DNA from: Archaeoglobaceae archaeon
GTDB taxonomy: Archaea; Halobacteriota; Archaeoglobi; Archaeoglobales; Archaeoglobaceae
Reading direction: 5' to 3'
Assembly (NCBI GenBank): GCA_030153385.1
Contig: JASKJN010000004.1
Coordinates: forward strand, 1-46,975
Length of the DNA: 46,975 nt
Made by a program: the position numbers and the translations under genes. Shown in pieces: positions 17,201-25,728 of the stretch (positions within the stretch are counted from its first letter, which is position 1; every line of letters begins with the position of its first letter). The notes under the pieces are model-generated. The model saw only the letters and a program-made list of their open reading frames with translations. It did no database searches and was not told where the DNA came from.

Positions 17201-17539
17201 TCAAACCCTGATTTCCGCCCACTTGTCAACGTTTTCCGAAACTCTAACGCGAACAACGTTTAAACCTCTTCTTTTCAGCTCTTCAAAGATGTATAAAGCA
17301 ATGTTTTCGGAAGTGGGGATTTCTATAAACTCATTTATCAGGGAATGGTCGAATTTGCCGAGAATTTCCCTCAAGATTCTTTTGAGATCAAAGAAGTCGA
17401 TGATCATTCCATTCTTCAGCTCTCCCTCAACCTCTACGCTAACCAAGAAGTTGTGCCCGTGTATCCTACCACATTTCTCATGACCGGGAATCGAATGAGC
17501 TGCACTGAAGCTTTCAGAAACTCCCACTACGATCTTCAT
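17201..17539 (-). CDS. queD: 6-carboxytetrahydropterin synthase-type protein
   Basis: A 112-residue member of the 6-pyruvoyl-tetrahydropterin synthase family. Zinc ligands are H15, H27 and H29, and C23 lies in HEKCGRIHGHNF, the C-x3-HGH pattern of QueD. FDHSLIN (H65) and PTSEN complete the active site. QueD makes carboxytetrahydropterin, which QueE then converts, on the route to preQ0 and archaeosine in tRNA. The start is ATG 17539, which overlaps the queE stop as TGATG; a GTG one codon earlier is possible. It is the last gene of the moeA-moeA-queE-queD run. Confidence 0.88.
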   Translation of the reverse strand: MKIVVGVSESFSAAHSIPGHEKCGRIHGHNFLVSVEVEGELKNGMIIDFFDLKRILREILGKFDHSLINEFIEIPTSENIALYIFEELKRRGLNVVRVRVSENVDKWAEIRV

Positions 17540-18216
17540 CACCTCACCCCTAATAACTTGTGCACCTGCGGAATTATCCTTGTGTCCGCGAATTCGTTCA
17601 TCTTCTTCTGGAGTTTAAAAATGTTCTCAAGTTTCGAGCCAAAAACAGGCTGAAGAACAAAGCATTCAACATAATCCTTAATCCGATAGGAAGAATTGAG
17701 CACCTCCTCTTCTTTGAATTCGGAAGGCAGAACGATCTTGCAGAAAGTCTTTCTCATTCGAGTGTTCCTAAGAATTTTGAAGCTTTTAAAAGTGTTTTCA
17801 AGCAGAGTTTCATAGTCACTAAGCCCCGCTTCTCTGATCTTCAGATCTCCAGCAACGAAGTCCACGAATCTGAGTTTTTTGGCCTTATCAGGCAAGGTCA
17901 TGTTCGACTCAAGGTAAAAAGGCTTATTTTTATTCAAAAATCTTATGAATTCTGCTTGAAGCAATGGTTCCCCACCTGTGAAGCTTACAGAGTGCACTTT
18001 CGCAGAATCTATTCTATTTTGAACGTATTCAGAAGAGACTGGATTTTTAAGAGTTTTTCCGCTAACATGATCGATGCAGAATTCTGACTCTTTTACCGTG
18101 TCGCAGTAGTAACAGTTGAGATTACAGCCGCAGAACCTTATGAAAAGCTGTCTAACACCAACAAGAATTCCTTCGCCCTGTATCGACTCAAAGATCTCGC
18201 TTATCCTTCCCATCAT
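17539..18216 (-). CDS. queE: 7-carboxy-7-deazaguanine synthase
   Basis: A 225-residue radical SAM enzyme of the QueE family. It has SIQGEG (11-16), the cluster motif C31, C35, C38 in CNLNCYYCD (CX3CX2C), and FTGGEPLLQ for SAM binding. It rearranges 6-carboxytetrahydropterin to carboxydeazaguanine, the precursor of preQ0. The ATG at 18216 overlaps the upstream moeA stop as ATGA. QueC and the archaeosine transglycosylase are not in the window, but a preQ0/queuosine-precursor transporter fragment lies at the right edge. Confidence 0.9.
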   Translation of the reverse strand: MMGRISEIFESIQGEGILVGVRQLFIRFCGCNLNCYYCDTVKESEFCIDHVSGKTLKNPVSSEYVQNRIDSAKVHSVSFTGGEPLLQAEFIRFLNKNKPFYLESNMTLPDKAKKLRFVDFVAGDLKIREAGLSDYETLLENTFKSFKILRNTRMRKTFCKIVLPSEFKEEEVLNSSYRIKDYVECFVLQPVFGSKLENIFKLQKKMNEFADTRIIPQVHKLLGVR

Positions 18217-20162
18217 ATTTTGATCATCTCTCCCGTCCTCTCGTAAACTTTCAGCCCCTCAAACGAATTCAGTTTCTCTGCAAATTCCTCGCTTTTTAGA
18301 ATTTCAATGAAACGCCTTACAGAATCCTTTTTTAGCCTTTCTTTTGGTATTAAAAAGTCGTATTCTTCCGCTTTCAGAGGGATAAAGTCCAGATCGTGTA
18401 TTTTCGCCACACTCTTTATTCCCACTCCTACGTCAGCCCTTCCACTTGCAACTGCAAAAGCTATTGCATCGTGCGTCTTAGCTTCGATCTCGTAGCCTTT
18501 AATTCTTCCTTTCAGCTCCTCAAAGCTTAATCCGAGCTTTTTTGCCAGCTCCTGCAGATAAATGTCGGTAAGGACTCTTGTTCCCGAGCCTTTATTTCTG
18601 TTCACAAAACGCACTTCTTCTCTGAGCAAATCCTGAAAACCACTGATATTCTTTGGATTCCCCTTTCTGATGATCAGTCCCTGCTCTCTGAGATAGCCTT
18701 TGACAAGAATCGCATCTCGAATGCCATAATATCTCAGAAAGGTTTCATTGTATACTCCATCCTCACTAAGCAAGTGGATCCCCGCTATGTCCGCCTCCCT
18801 TCTCTTAACTGCAAGAATTCCTGCTGTAGATCCAGCGTTTATAATTTTTGTCTCGAATTCCGGCATGAGATCGAGGATGAGATCGACTCCAAGACAGTGG
18901 CTTCCAATAAAAACGAGATCCGCAGGCTTAATCTCCCCAAAGAGTTTCACCTCCACTTCTTCGCCTTCCTCAAGCATCAGAGTGTCTTCGGGGATTTCTA
19001 TGAAGCCGTCTGTTGCGTGAATCGAAGAAACCATACCGCTGTAGGATCCGCTTACCGGATAAGCCCTGTATCCATTTTCAGTTGAAACAAGATTTACCGG
19101 CAGTAATTCTCGCCTTCCGGGTTCTGAGAAGACCTTCATTGCAAGTTTTGCATTCAACCTTCTCCCCTCTCCCCGTAAACCTGAGATCTCCCTTATTATT
19201 GGGGCAACAAGGAGTTCGAAGATCGTCATTGCTGAAGTTGGATACCCTGGAAGTCCGAAGACCAGCTTTTTTCCATGCAATGCAATTATCGTCGGTTTAC
19301 CTGGCTTCACAGCAATTCCATGAACAAGTATTCCGGGATTGAACTCGGAAAGTATTCTGTACATGATGTCTCCAAATCCCGCTGAAGTGCTCCCGCTCGT
19401 TAATATGATATCTGCAATCTCCAGAGCCTTTAGAATTGCGCTCCTGATCTCTTTTTCGTCATCTCTTACGATCCCAATTCTTATCGCCTCACCCCCACAT
19501 TCTTCAATTGCTGAGCAAAGCGCATACGAGTTCACGTCGTAAATCTTTGCCCTCTCAAGCTTTTCCCCGATTTCTGCAAGCTCGTTTCCAGTAGAGATCA
19601 CCGCAACCCTTGGCTTTTTGAAAACCCTGACTTTTCCAATTCCACATGCAGATAGAATTGCGATCTCTCTGCGAGTTATCCTCTTCCCCTTTCGAAGCAG
19701 GATTTCGCCTGCCATCACATCTCCGCCTGCAAAAAGAACGTTTTCTCCGGGAGTGACAGGCTTAAAGACCTCCACTACACCATTTCTTTCCCTTGTGTAT
19801 TCAACCATAACAACCGCATTTGCTCCCTTTGGCAAAACCGCTCCTGTGGCAACTTCTACCGCTTCCCCTTTCTCAACTTCCAGTTCACTCCATTCTCCTG
19901 CGGATATTCTGCCTTTAACCCTGAGCTTCACAGGATTCGACTCGTCTGCGGAGAATGTATCTTCCGCCTTCACAGCATATCCATCCATCACCGCCCTGTC
20001 GAATGGAGGAAGGCTTATAGGAGAGTGTATATCTTCAGCCAGAATTCTTCCATTCGAATTCAGCAATTCCACTTCTTCAATATTTTTCTCCACTCTGTAG
20101 TGTTCCAAGAGAATTTTTCTTGCCTCTTCAACGCTAACGACTTCCTTGAATACTTTCCTCAT
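18213..20162 (-). CDS. moeA: MoeA fused to a periplasmic-binding-like domain
   Basis: A 649-residue two-part protein. Residues 1 to about 405 are MoeA, which inserts molybdate or tungstate into molybdopterin-AMP. They include PFDRAVMDGYAVKAEDTF, the GDVMAGE loop, STGNEL, and TSGSTSAGFGD then GLPGYPTSAMT. Residues about 415-649 form a solute-binding-like domain (ADLVFIGSHCLGVDL, NAGSTAGILA, NRNKGSGTRVLTD), a fusion known in archaea and some bacteria. That domain may sense molybdate, tungstate or pterin; this is inference. The ATG overlaps the preceding moeA stop by 4 bases. Confidence 0.93.
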   Translation of the reverse strand: MRKVFKEVVSVEEARKILLEHYRVEKNIEEVELLNSNGRILAEDIHSPISLPPFDRAVMDGYAVKAEDTFSADESNPVKLRVKGRISAGEWSELEVEKGEAVEVATGAVLPKGANAVVMVEYTRERNGVVEVFKPVTPGENVLFAGGDVMAGEILLRKGKRITRREIAILSACGIGKVRVFKKPRVAVISTGNELAEIGEKLERAKIYDVNSYALCSAIEECGGEAIRIGIVRDDEKEIRSAILKALEIADIILTSGSTSAGFGDIMYRILSEFNPGILVHGIAVKPGKPTIIALHGKKLVFGLPGYPTSAMTIFELLVAPIIREISGLRGEGRRLNAKLAMKVFSEPGRRELLPVNLVSTENGYRAYPVSGSYSGMVSSIHATDGFIEIPEDTLMLEEGEEVEVKLFGEIKPADLVFIGSHCLGVDLILDLMPEFETKIINAGSTAGILAVKRREADIAGIHLLSEDGVYNETFLRYYGIRDAILVKGYLREQGLIIRKGNPKNISGFQDLLREEVRFVNRNKGSGTRVLTDIYLQELAKKLGLSFEELKGRIKGYEIEAKTHDAIAFAVASGRADVGVGIKSVAKIHDLDFIPLKAEEYDFLIPKERLKKDSVRRFIEILKSEEFAEKLNSFEGLKVYERTGEMIKI

Positions 20163-21403
20163 TCGAATACCTCCGTTATGTCTCTTATCAGCTTTACCTC
20201 AACTTCTTCTCCCTCTTCGTATCCTTCCACATTTTCAGGAACTAAAAGCAGAGCATTGGCTTTAACTAAGGAACTAAGTATGCCCGATCCGGAAATTCTC
20301 ACAGGATAAACTTTCCCTTTTTCCCAGTAAACCCTCACATTGCTTCGGATGCCAATCTCCGAGGGAACACGAGCCTGCAGAATACCCTTCTTCAGCGTTC
20401 CTTTTCTCTCAATGACTCGCACGTTGACCATTCTGAAAAGAGCGGGAATCACGAAGGTTTCGAATGCCAAAAAGCACGCAGACGGAGAGCCGGGGAGCAT
20501 GAAAACGGGTTTATTTTTTACCATCCCAAAAGCTGTCGGCATCCCTGGTTTCATGGCAACACCGTGAAACAGAATCTTTCCATGCTTTGATACCGCCTCG
20601 GGAACTATATCGTGCTCTCCTACTGAGGTTCCTCCGGTAAACACTATTAGATCGAACTTCAGAGCTTCAAAAAGCTTTTTTTCGATCTCCTCAAAGTCAT
20701 CTCGTGCAATTCCAAGGCTTACTGCAGAAAAGCCAAGTTGCGATATTGCGTTGCATAGCATTGGAGCGTTTGAGTTATAAAGTTTAGCATCTTCAAGCTT
20801 TTCCCCGATCTCCACAAGCTCGTTTCCAGTTGAGATCACAGCAACCTTTGGCTTTCTGAAAACCTTTACACTTTCAAAACCCAAGGAAGCTAAGATTCCA
20901 GCATCCTGGGGCTGCAGGATCTCCCCTCTTTTAAGCACAACTTCCCCCTTCCGCACGTCTTCTCCCTCCCTTGAAACATTCTTGTAAGGTGGAACGGTTG
21001 CAAAGACTTCGAGATGTTCACCTACGACCCTTGTGAATTCCAATGGAATTACCGCATTTGCCCCCTTTGGCATCGCTGATCCCGTGAAGACCCGAACTGC
21101 TGATCCGCTCTTAACCTCGAGCTTCGGTTTTTCACCACCTCTTACTTCTCCAATGCACTTCAGCAAAATAGGATTTGTTTTGCTCGCTCCAAATGTGTCT
21201 TCTGCAACAACAGCATAACCGTCCATTGCAGAGCGATCGAAAGGAGGAAGGTTAGTGTCTGCAATGACATCTTCAGCCAGAACCCTTCCAGCACACTCAT
21301 AAACCCCGACTTCCTCAATGCCGATCGTCTTAACGTTAGTCAATATCTTCTCAATTGCGGATTCGACCCTTTCCTGCGTCTTAAAGCCCCCGTGTCTATT
21401 CAT
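20159..21403 (-). CDS. moeA: MoeA molybdopterin molybdotransferase
   Basis: A 414-residue stand-alone MoeA with PFDRSAMDGYAVVAEDTF, GEDVRKGEVVLKRGE, STGNELVEIGE, FTGGTSVGEHD and LPGSPSACFLAF. It is a paralogue of the downstream fusion protein (both share the opening ARKI-like helix and domain order) without the C-terminal domain. Paired MoeA copies in archaea are thought to divide molybdenum and tungsten use, which I infer here. It is the first gene of the minus-strand operon. The 144-base gap upstream is shared with the divergent hdrA promoter. Confidence 0.92.
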   Translation of the reverse strand: MNRHGGFKTQERVESAIEKILTNVKTIGIEEVGVYECAGRVLAEDVIADTNLPPFDRSAMDGYAVVAEDTFGASKTNPILLKCIGEVRGGEKPKLEVKSGSAVRVFTGSAMPKGANAVIPLEFTRVVGEHLEVFATVPPYKNVSREGEDVRKGEVVLKRGEILQPQDAGILASLGFESVKVFRKPKVAVISTGNELVEIGEKLEDAKLYNSNAPMLCNAISQLGFSAVSLGIARDDFEEIEKKLFEALKFDLIVFTGGTSVGEHDIVPEAVSKHGKILFHGVAMKPGMPTAFGMVKNKPVFMLPGSPSACFLAFETFVIPALFRMVNVRVIERKGTLKKGILQARVPSEIGIRSNVRVYWEKGKVYPVRISGSGILSSLVKANALLLVPENVEGYEEGEEVEVKLIRDITEVFE

Positions 21404-21510
21404 TGAACTAAAATAATCTCGTTCTTAAAAAACTTCTCCGAATTTTTAATGCTCAAGCCGAAAAATTCTCGATCTTCGCAAGCACTTAATTGCAATACTT
21501 CGACAATTCG

Positions 21511-21525
21511 GAAAGCTTAAAATAA
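21511..21525 (+). promoter_or_regulatory. BRE/TATA promoter for hdrA-mvhD
   Basis: A purine-rich GAAAG followed by CTTAAAATAA is centred about 27 bases upstream of the ATG at 21548. This spacing predicts a leaderless transcript. Confidence 0.55.
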
Positions 21526-21547
21526 GTAAAATTTAGGAATTTTTTGA

Positions 21548-23857
21548 ATGAGGATCGGTGTCTTCATTTGCCACTGTGGTTTAAACATCGCACGAGTCCT
21601 GAATGTTGGAGAACTCGTTTACTATGCTCAGCAACTTCCAGATGTCGTTCACGCTGAAGATCTTGATTACGCATGTTCCGACTACTGTCAGGAAAGAATA
21701 ACGATTGCGATTAAGGAACAGATGCTCGATGGAATAGTTGTTGCTGCATGCAGTCCAAAGCTCCATGAACAGACTTTTCGCAGAGTTGCCCAGAAGGCAG
21801 GGATAAACCCATACATGGTAGAAATTGCAAACATTCGCGAACAGTGTTCCTGGGTTCATCAGCAAAAGCCGAGATCCGCTACGCTAAAGGCAAAGGACAT
21901 AATCAGAATGCATGTAGCAAAGCTGAGGAAAAACAAGCCTTTGGAGAAAAAGAAAATCGAAGCGAAGAAGAGCGTTGCTGTTATTGGCGGGGGAATTGCG
22001 GGGATAGAGTCCGCTCTGAATCTGGCGGAGATGGGTTTAAAGGTTTACCTAATAGAAAAGACCCCGAGCATAGGCGGACATATGGCTCTGCTTAACGAGG
22101 TATTTCCAACAAACGATTGCTCAATATGCATCTTAGCACCAAAGATGAGCGCAGCATGGAGCAATGAGAATATAGAGGTCATAACAAATGCGGAGGTAGA
22201 GGAGGTAGAGGGCGGGGCGGGAAATTTTAAGCTAAAGATTGTCCAGCATCCAAGATTCGTGGATTCGGAGAAGTGCAAGGGATGCATTGATGATTGCAGC
22301 ACTGTTTGCCCCGTGGAGATTTCGAGTGAGTTCGATTTTGGTGTCGGAGTTAGAAAGGCGATCTACATCCCCTTCCCCCAGGCAACTCCGCTGTATGCTG
22401 CGATTGATTGGGACCACTGCATCGGTTGCAGGCTCTGTGAAAAGGCATGCAAGCCAAAGGCCATTGACTTCAGTCAGGAACCAAAAAAGATCGAGATAGA
22501 AGTTGGATCGATAATCCTCGCAACTGGCTATCAGCTTTTTGATCCAAGAAGGAAGCCCGAATACGGATACGGGAAGTTCAAAAATGTGATAACGCTCATG
22601 GAATTAGAGAGGCTTCTATCAGCAAGTGGTCCAACAAGAGGAAAGCTCCTCCGCCCTTCCGACTCGACACAACCCAAAAAAGTTGCTTTTGTGCTTTGTG
22701 TTGGTAGCAGAGATGAGAATGCTAACAGACACTGCAGTAGAGTTTGCTGTATGGCGAGCCTGAAAAATGCTTACGCAATAAAGGAGAGGTATCCGGATAT
22801 AGACGTCACAGTCTTCTACATTGATATAAGGGCCTTTGGTAGAATGTTTGAGGAATTTTATAAAAAAGTTCAAAACGCTGGGATTAGGTTTGTTCGCGGA
22901 AAGGTTGGAGAGATAATCGAAACAGAAGACAAAAAGCTGATATTGAGCTATGAAAACACGCTTCAGGGTGAGATTTGCGAGGAAGAATTCGATTTGGTCG
23001 TTCTCGCAACCGCTATGGAGGGTAAGAATGACTTGGCAACGATTCTTGGCATAGGTGTTGGTGAGGATGGGTTCTACGAGATTGCCCATCCGAAGCTTAG
23101 ACCAGTTGAAACGAATGTTCGCGGGGTGTTCGTTGCTGGCTGTGCAAGTGGTCCAAAGGACATTCAGGATACCATTGCATCCGCTGGCCTTGCCTCCGCA
23201 AAAGCGGGAAAGCTAATTCTTGGAGAAAAGATCGAGGTCGATCCATTTTACGCATTCGTCAATACTGAAAAATGCATCGGCTGTAGGATTTGCGAGAGTG
23301 TTTGCAATTTTAAGGCTGTTTCTGTTGAAAAGAGAGCTTCCATTGACCCCTACTCGTGCGTCATGTGCGGGATCTGCGTATCTGCATGCCCTGTTTCCGC
23401 CATAGACATGGGATTCTTCAGCAATGATGGAATCGAAGCTATGATCGACGCTTTATCCGAGGAAAGAAATTCGAATCCACTCGTTTTGGTATTTGCTTGC
23501 TGGTACTGTGCCTACGGTGCCTTAGACCTTGCAGGAACCTTGAAAGTGCAGTATGAACCCAATGTGAGAGTTATCAGAGTTCCGTGCAGTGGCAGAGTTG
23601 ATCCCCTCTGGATATTAAGGGCTCTGAAAAAAGGCATCGATGGAGTGCTCGTAGCCGGCTGTAGGCTTGGGGAATGTCATTTCAAATACGGGAATTATAA
23701 AGCCAAGGACAGAGTCGATCTGCTCAAAACTGCTCTTAATGCTCTTGGCATAGCTCCGGAGAGGGTTGAATACACATGGCATTCAGCGGGAGAAGGTGAA
23801 GCAATTGCAAGGGACATTGACAGGTTCGTAGAGAAAATAAAAGGGTTGAAGTCATAG
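21548..23857 (+). CDS. hdrA: HdrA-MvhD fusion, heterodisulfide reductase-type flavoprotein
   Basis: A 769-residue electron-bifurcating flavoprotein. The N-terminal domain (1-135) has C43, C47 and C68. FAD binding is at VAVIGGGIAGIESALNLAE (143-161). Four ferredoxin-type cysteine groups follow: 243-254 (atypical, CKGC-x4-C-x3-CP), 291-301, 576-586 and 604-614. Residues 648-769 are an MvhD domain with C651, C654, C680, C705 and C710, a [2Fe-2S] protein that docks HdrA to a hydrogenase or other donor. HdrBC and hydrogenase genes are absent nearby, so partners must be encoded elsewhere. In a sulfate reducer it could bifurcate to ferredoxin and a disulfide or DsrC-type acceptor; this is inference. 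Its end overlaps the convergent protease gene by 6 bases. Confidence 0.92.
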   Translation: MRIGVFICHCGLNIARVLNVGELVYYAQQLPDVVHAEDLDYACSDYCQERITIAIKEQMLDGIVVAACSPKLHEQTFRRVAQKAGINPYMVEIANIREQCSWVHQQKPRSATLKAKDIIRMHVAKLRKNKPLEKKKIEAKKSVAVIGGGIAGIESALNLAEMGLKVYLIEKTPSIGGHMALLNEVFPTNDCSICILAPKMSAAWSNENIEVITNAEVEEVEGGAGNFKLKIVQHPRFVDSEKCKGCIDDCSTVCPVEISSEFDFGVGVRKAIYIPFPQATPLYAAIDWDHCIGCRLCEKACKPKAIDFSQEPKKIEIEVGSIILATGYQLFDPRRKPEYGYGKFKNVITLMELERLLSASGPTRGKLLRPSDSTQPKKVAFVLCVGSRDENANRHCSRVCCMASLKNAYAIKERYPDIDVTVFYIDIRAFGRMFEEFYKKVQNAGIRFVRGKVGEIIETEDKKLILSYENTLQGEICEEEFDLVVLATAMEGKNDLATILGIGVGEDGFYEIAHPKLRPVETNVRGVFVAGCASGPKDIQDTIASAGLASAKAGKLILGEKIEVDPFYAFVNTEKCIGCRICESVCNFKAVSVEKRASIDPYSCVMCGICVSACPVSAIDMGFFSNDGIEAMIDALSEERNSNPLVLVFACWYCAYGALDLAGTLKVQYEPNVRVIRVPCSGRVDPLWILRALKKGIDGVLVAGCRLGECHFKYGNYKAKDRVDLLKTALNALGIAPERVEYTWHSAGEGEAIARDIDRFVEKIKGLKS

Positions 23858-24817
23858 CTTGAAGGGTTCGGGAATGAAACAGAGGAAAAAGATCAGATAA
23901 CCGAAAATTCCGATGGCAATTCGCTTTTTGTCTAATCCTTTTTCATCAATCGGTTTCGGATGCCTTTGCATTGCGAAAAACAGCAGAATTATCCCCCAGA
24001 AAAGCCAGATCTCCCCAAAGAAGATTGAGAGAATCATTAGGATGAAAGGCGTGGTTTTTGAGACAATCTCAGCCTTATCCCCCACCATCGCCCTTACCAC
24101 ATGCCCGCCATCAAGCTGGCCAACAGGAAGAAGATTGAAAAAGGTAACAAACAGCCCCACCCAGCCTGCAAAGGCTATTGGGTGAATAGCCTCTCCTTCA
24201 AAACCCGTAAGCTTTACGAGGAGATCGAAAATAATTGGTGTGCCGATGAAGATCTTTTCTCCTTCACTTATCTCAAAATGTAGCTGAAGACCTATGAGGA
24301 TAACGAATATCGAGGCAAAGAAACCTGCAAGCGGACCGCTTATGCCAACATCGAACAAAGCCTTTCTATTCGGAATCGCGCCCCTGTACTTTATAACCGC
24401 TCCGAGTGTGCCGATTATCGTGGGAAAGGGAATGAAGTAAGGAAGAGACGTTTTCATCCCCCATTTTCTCGCAGTAAAGTAGTGAGCCAACTCGTGACTT
24501 CCAAAGACTGTGAAGAGCACAATTGAAAATGCCAAACCTCCTAATATGCTTCCGTCTTCGTAAAACATCGATCCGAAGAAAGTCGTGGTTGCAAGGGTTG
24601 CAAGAAATAGAATTAAATTTAGTTTGTAATCCCGCTTGGTTTTCTTCAACTCAAGCACAAGCTCCCCATAGCGTCTCTTCAGCGATACTTCGTAATCATT
24701 GGACAATTGCATTAAAAAAGCCTCGATTTCCTCAGCGCTTCGTTTTGGTATAACATAGTATCTAAAACCATCCTTGATTTCTTCCGAGGCGTAGATGTGG
24801 AAGTAGTCCTCGATCAT
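23852..24817 (-). CDS. site-2 protease family membrane metalloprotease (M50)
   Basis: A 321-residue membrane protein. Zinc ligands are H108, E109 and H112 in GSHELAHYF, and D236 is in QLDGGH. The N-terminal 65 residues are a soluble domain without membrane segments. Family members cut transmembrane segments of regulators. The ATG overlaps the stop of the phosphomevalonate dehydratase small-subunit gene as ATGA, placing this protease at the end of the rpl37Ae-rpoP run. A second, PDZ-bearing site-2 protease lies at 33.4 kb. Its substrate is unknown. Confidence 0.9.
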   Translation of the reverse strand: MIEDYFHIYASEEIKDGFRYYVIPKRSAEEIEAFLMQLSNDYEVSLKRRYGELVLELKKTKRDYKLNLILFLATLATTTFFGSMFYEDGSILGGLAFSIVLFTVFGSHELAHYFTARKWGMKTSLPYFIPFPTIIGTLGAVIKYRGAIPNRKALFDVGISGPLAGFFASIFVILIGLQLHFEISEGEKIFIGTPIIFDLLVKLTGFEGEAIHPIAFAGWVGLFVTFFNLLPVGQLDGGHVVRAMVGDKAEIVSKTTPFILMILSIFFGEIWLFWGIILLFFAMQRHPKPIDEKGLDKKRIAIGIFGYLIFFLCFIPEPFKL

Positions 24818-25200
24818 TTTATCTCCACATATCCATCTCTCGCATTGACGATCAAGCGATCCCCTGTTTTCACTCTTTCAAAGAAACCCTCTTCAACTCT
24901 GTCGACCAAAGGAATATCTGCTATTACCGCCCCAACAGCGATTATTGCTTCTGTTTCCTTGTTTATGATAGCCAGAGGTGCGAGATTTCTCTTCTTCAAC
25001 CTTAAAAGCGTGTAGCTACCAACGGTCGAGCCCCTGCCATATGGAAAAACTAAAATTCTGTTTGCAACACACTCGCCTTTCAATTTGCCGACAGTGAATA
25101 CACCATTCTCATCAATGTCCCCCAGAAGGGAGATCGGCTCTTGAGAGACTAAAGCGATCCCTTCAGCAAATCCCGGGTTTATTATCCTGCATCTGAACAC
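24814..25200 (-). CDS. phosphomevalonate dehydratase small subunit (DUF126, AcnX type)
   Basis: A 128-residue protein of the DUF126/aconitase-X small-subunit family. Marks are the opening NPGFAEGIALVSQEPISLLG, the GRGSTVGSYTLL loop, and APLAIINKE leading to AVGAVIADIPLVD. In archaea the pair dehydrates mevalonate 5-phosphate in the modified mevalonate pathway to isoprenoid lipids. The large subunit is not in the window. I choose GTG 25200; an upstream open frame overlaps rpoP and would add unrelated residues. It starts 21 bases after rpoP and overlaps the protease gene by 4 bases. Confidence 0.85.
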   Translation of the reverse strand: MFRCRIINPGFAEGIALVSQEPISLLGDIDENGVFTVGKLKGECVANRILVFPYGRGSTVGSYTLLRLKKRNLAPLAIINKETEAIIAVGAVIADIPLVDRVEEGFFERVKTGDRLIVNARDGYVEIK

Positions 25201-25220
25201 AGAAGAGAATTTGAAAAAGG

Positions 25221-25361
25221 TTATATTGCCTTTACTCTTTTCTTTTTGGCTGGTGGTCTCGGCTTCTTTAAAATTCTGTTTCCACAGAACGTGCACTGAA
25301 CTCTTTTCTTTTCTGGATCTATGTCCACTTCTGCACCGCAGATAGCGCAGATATAGCTCAT
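25221..25361 (-). CDS. rpoP: DNA-directed RNA polymerase subunit P (Rpb12-like)
   Basis: A 46-residue zinc-ribbon protein: CAICG (C5, C8) and CTFCG (C23, C26), then RILKKPRPPAKKKRVKAI, the conserved basic tail of archaeal RpoP/eukaryotic Rpb12. It helps hold the Rpo3-Rpo10 assembly platform and promoter opening. The ATG overlaps the rpl37Ae stop by 4 bases, the usual archaeal arrangement. The start and stop are clear; such short genes are easily missed. Confidence 0.93.
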   Translation of the reverse strand: MSYICAICGAEVDIDPEKKRVQCTFCGNRILKKPRPPAKKKRVKAI

Positions 25362-25621
25362 TGCTCTACCTTCACCTTCTCCTTCTCAATTATCCTTGTT
25401 GCAATCGTCGAAGGCAGATAACAGCCCCCGGCGAACTTGTAGCCACAACTCTTGCACTCCCAGATCCCGGTGCCAACTCTCTTAACCACTTTTTTACCGC
25501 ATTTTTTGCAAACATACTTCTGTCTCTGCGGAATATCGATTTCAAGCCACTTTCTGCGAACGCTCAGTCCCGCACTTGCTCTGAACTTCGCTGCTTGCTT
25601 CACTTTCTTAGTCCTTGCCAT
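25358..25621 (-). CDS. rpl37ae: 50S ribosomal protein L37Ae
   Basis: An 87-residue ribosomal protein with a C4 zinc ribbon: CKKCGKK (C38, C41) and CKSCGYK (C56, C59). The opening KVKQAAKFRASAGLSVRRK and the end GGCYLPSTIATRIIEK match L37Ae. It is the first gene of the L37Ae-RpoP-phosphomevalonate dehydratase-protease run. A 107-base divergent gap separates it from the next plus-strand gene. Confidence 0.96.
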   Translation of the reverse strand: MARTKKVKQAAKFRASAGLSVRRKWLEIDIPQRQKYVCKKCGKKVVKRVGTGIWECKSCGYKFAGGCYLPSTIATRIIEKEKVKVEQ

Positions 25622-25728
25622 GCCCTAATGCTTTTTGAACAGACATTTAATACTTTCGCTTAAGCTTTTTGAAGAAAAAGCGACATACAGGACAAAAGAT
25701 TTTTTAAGTTTAATTCATAATACAAAGC

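Noticed and set aside
24797-25015. Plus-strand open frames opposite the site-2 protease and dehydratase genes
   Set aside because: They are antisense to genes with clear family motifs and show no motifs of their own.
25201-25296. An N-terminal extension of the phosphomevalonate dehydratase small subunit
   Set aside because: It overlaps rpoP in another frame. The family starts near GTG 25200, and the extension is lysine-rich and unrelated.
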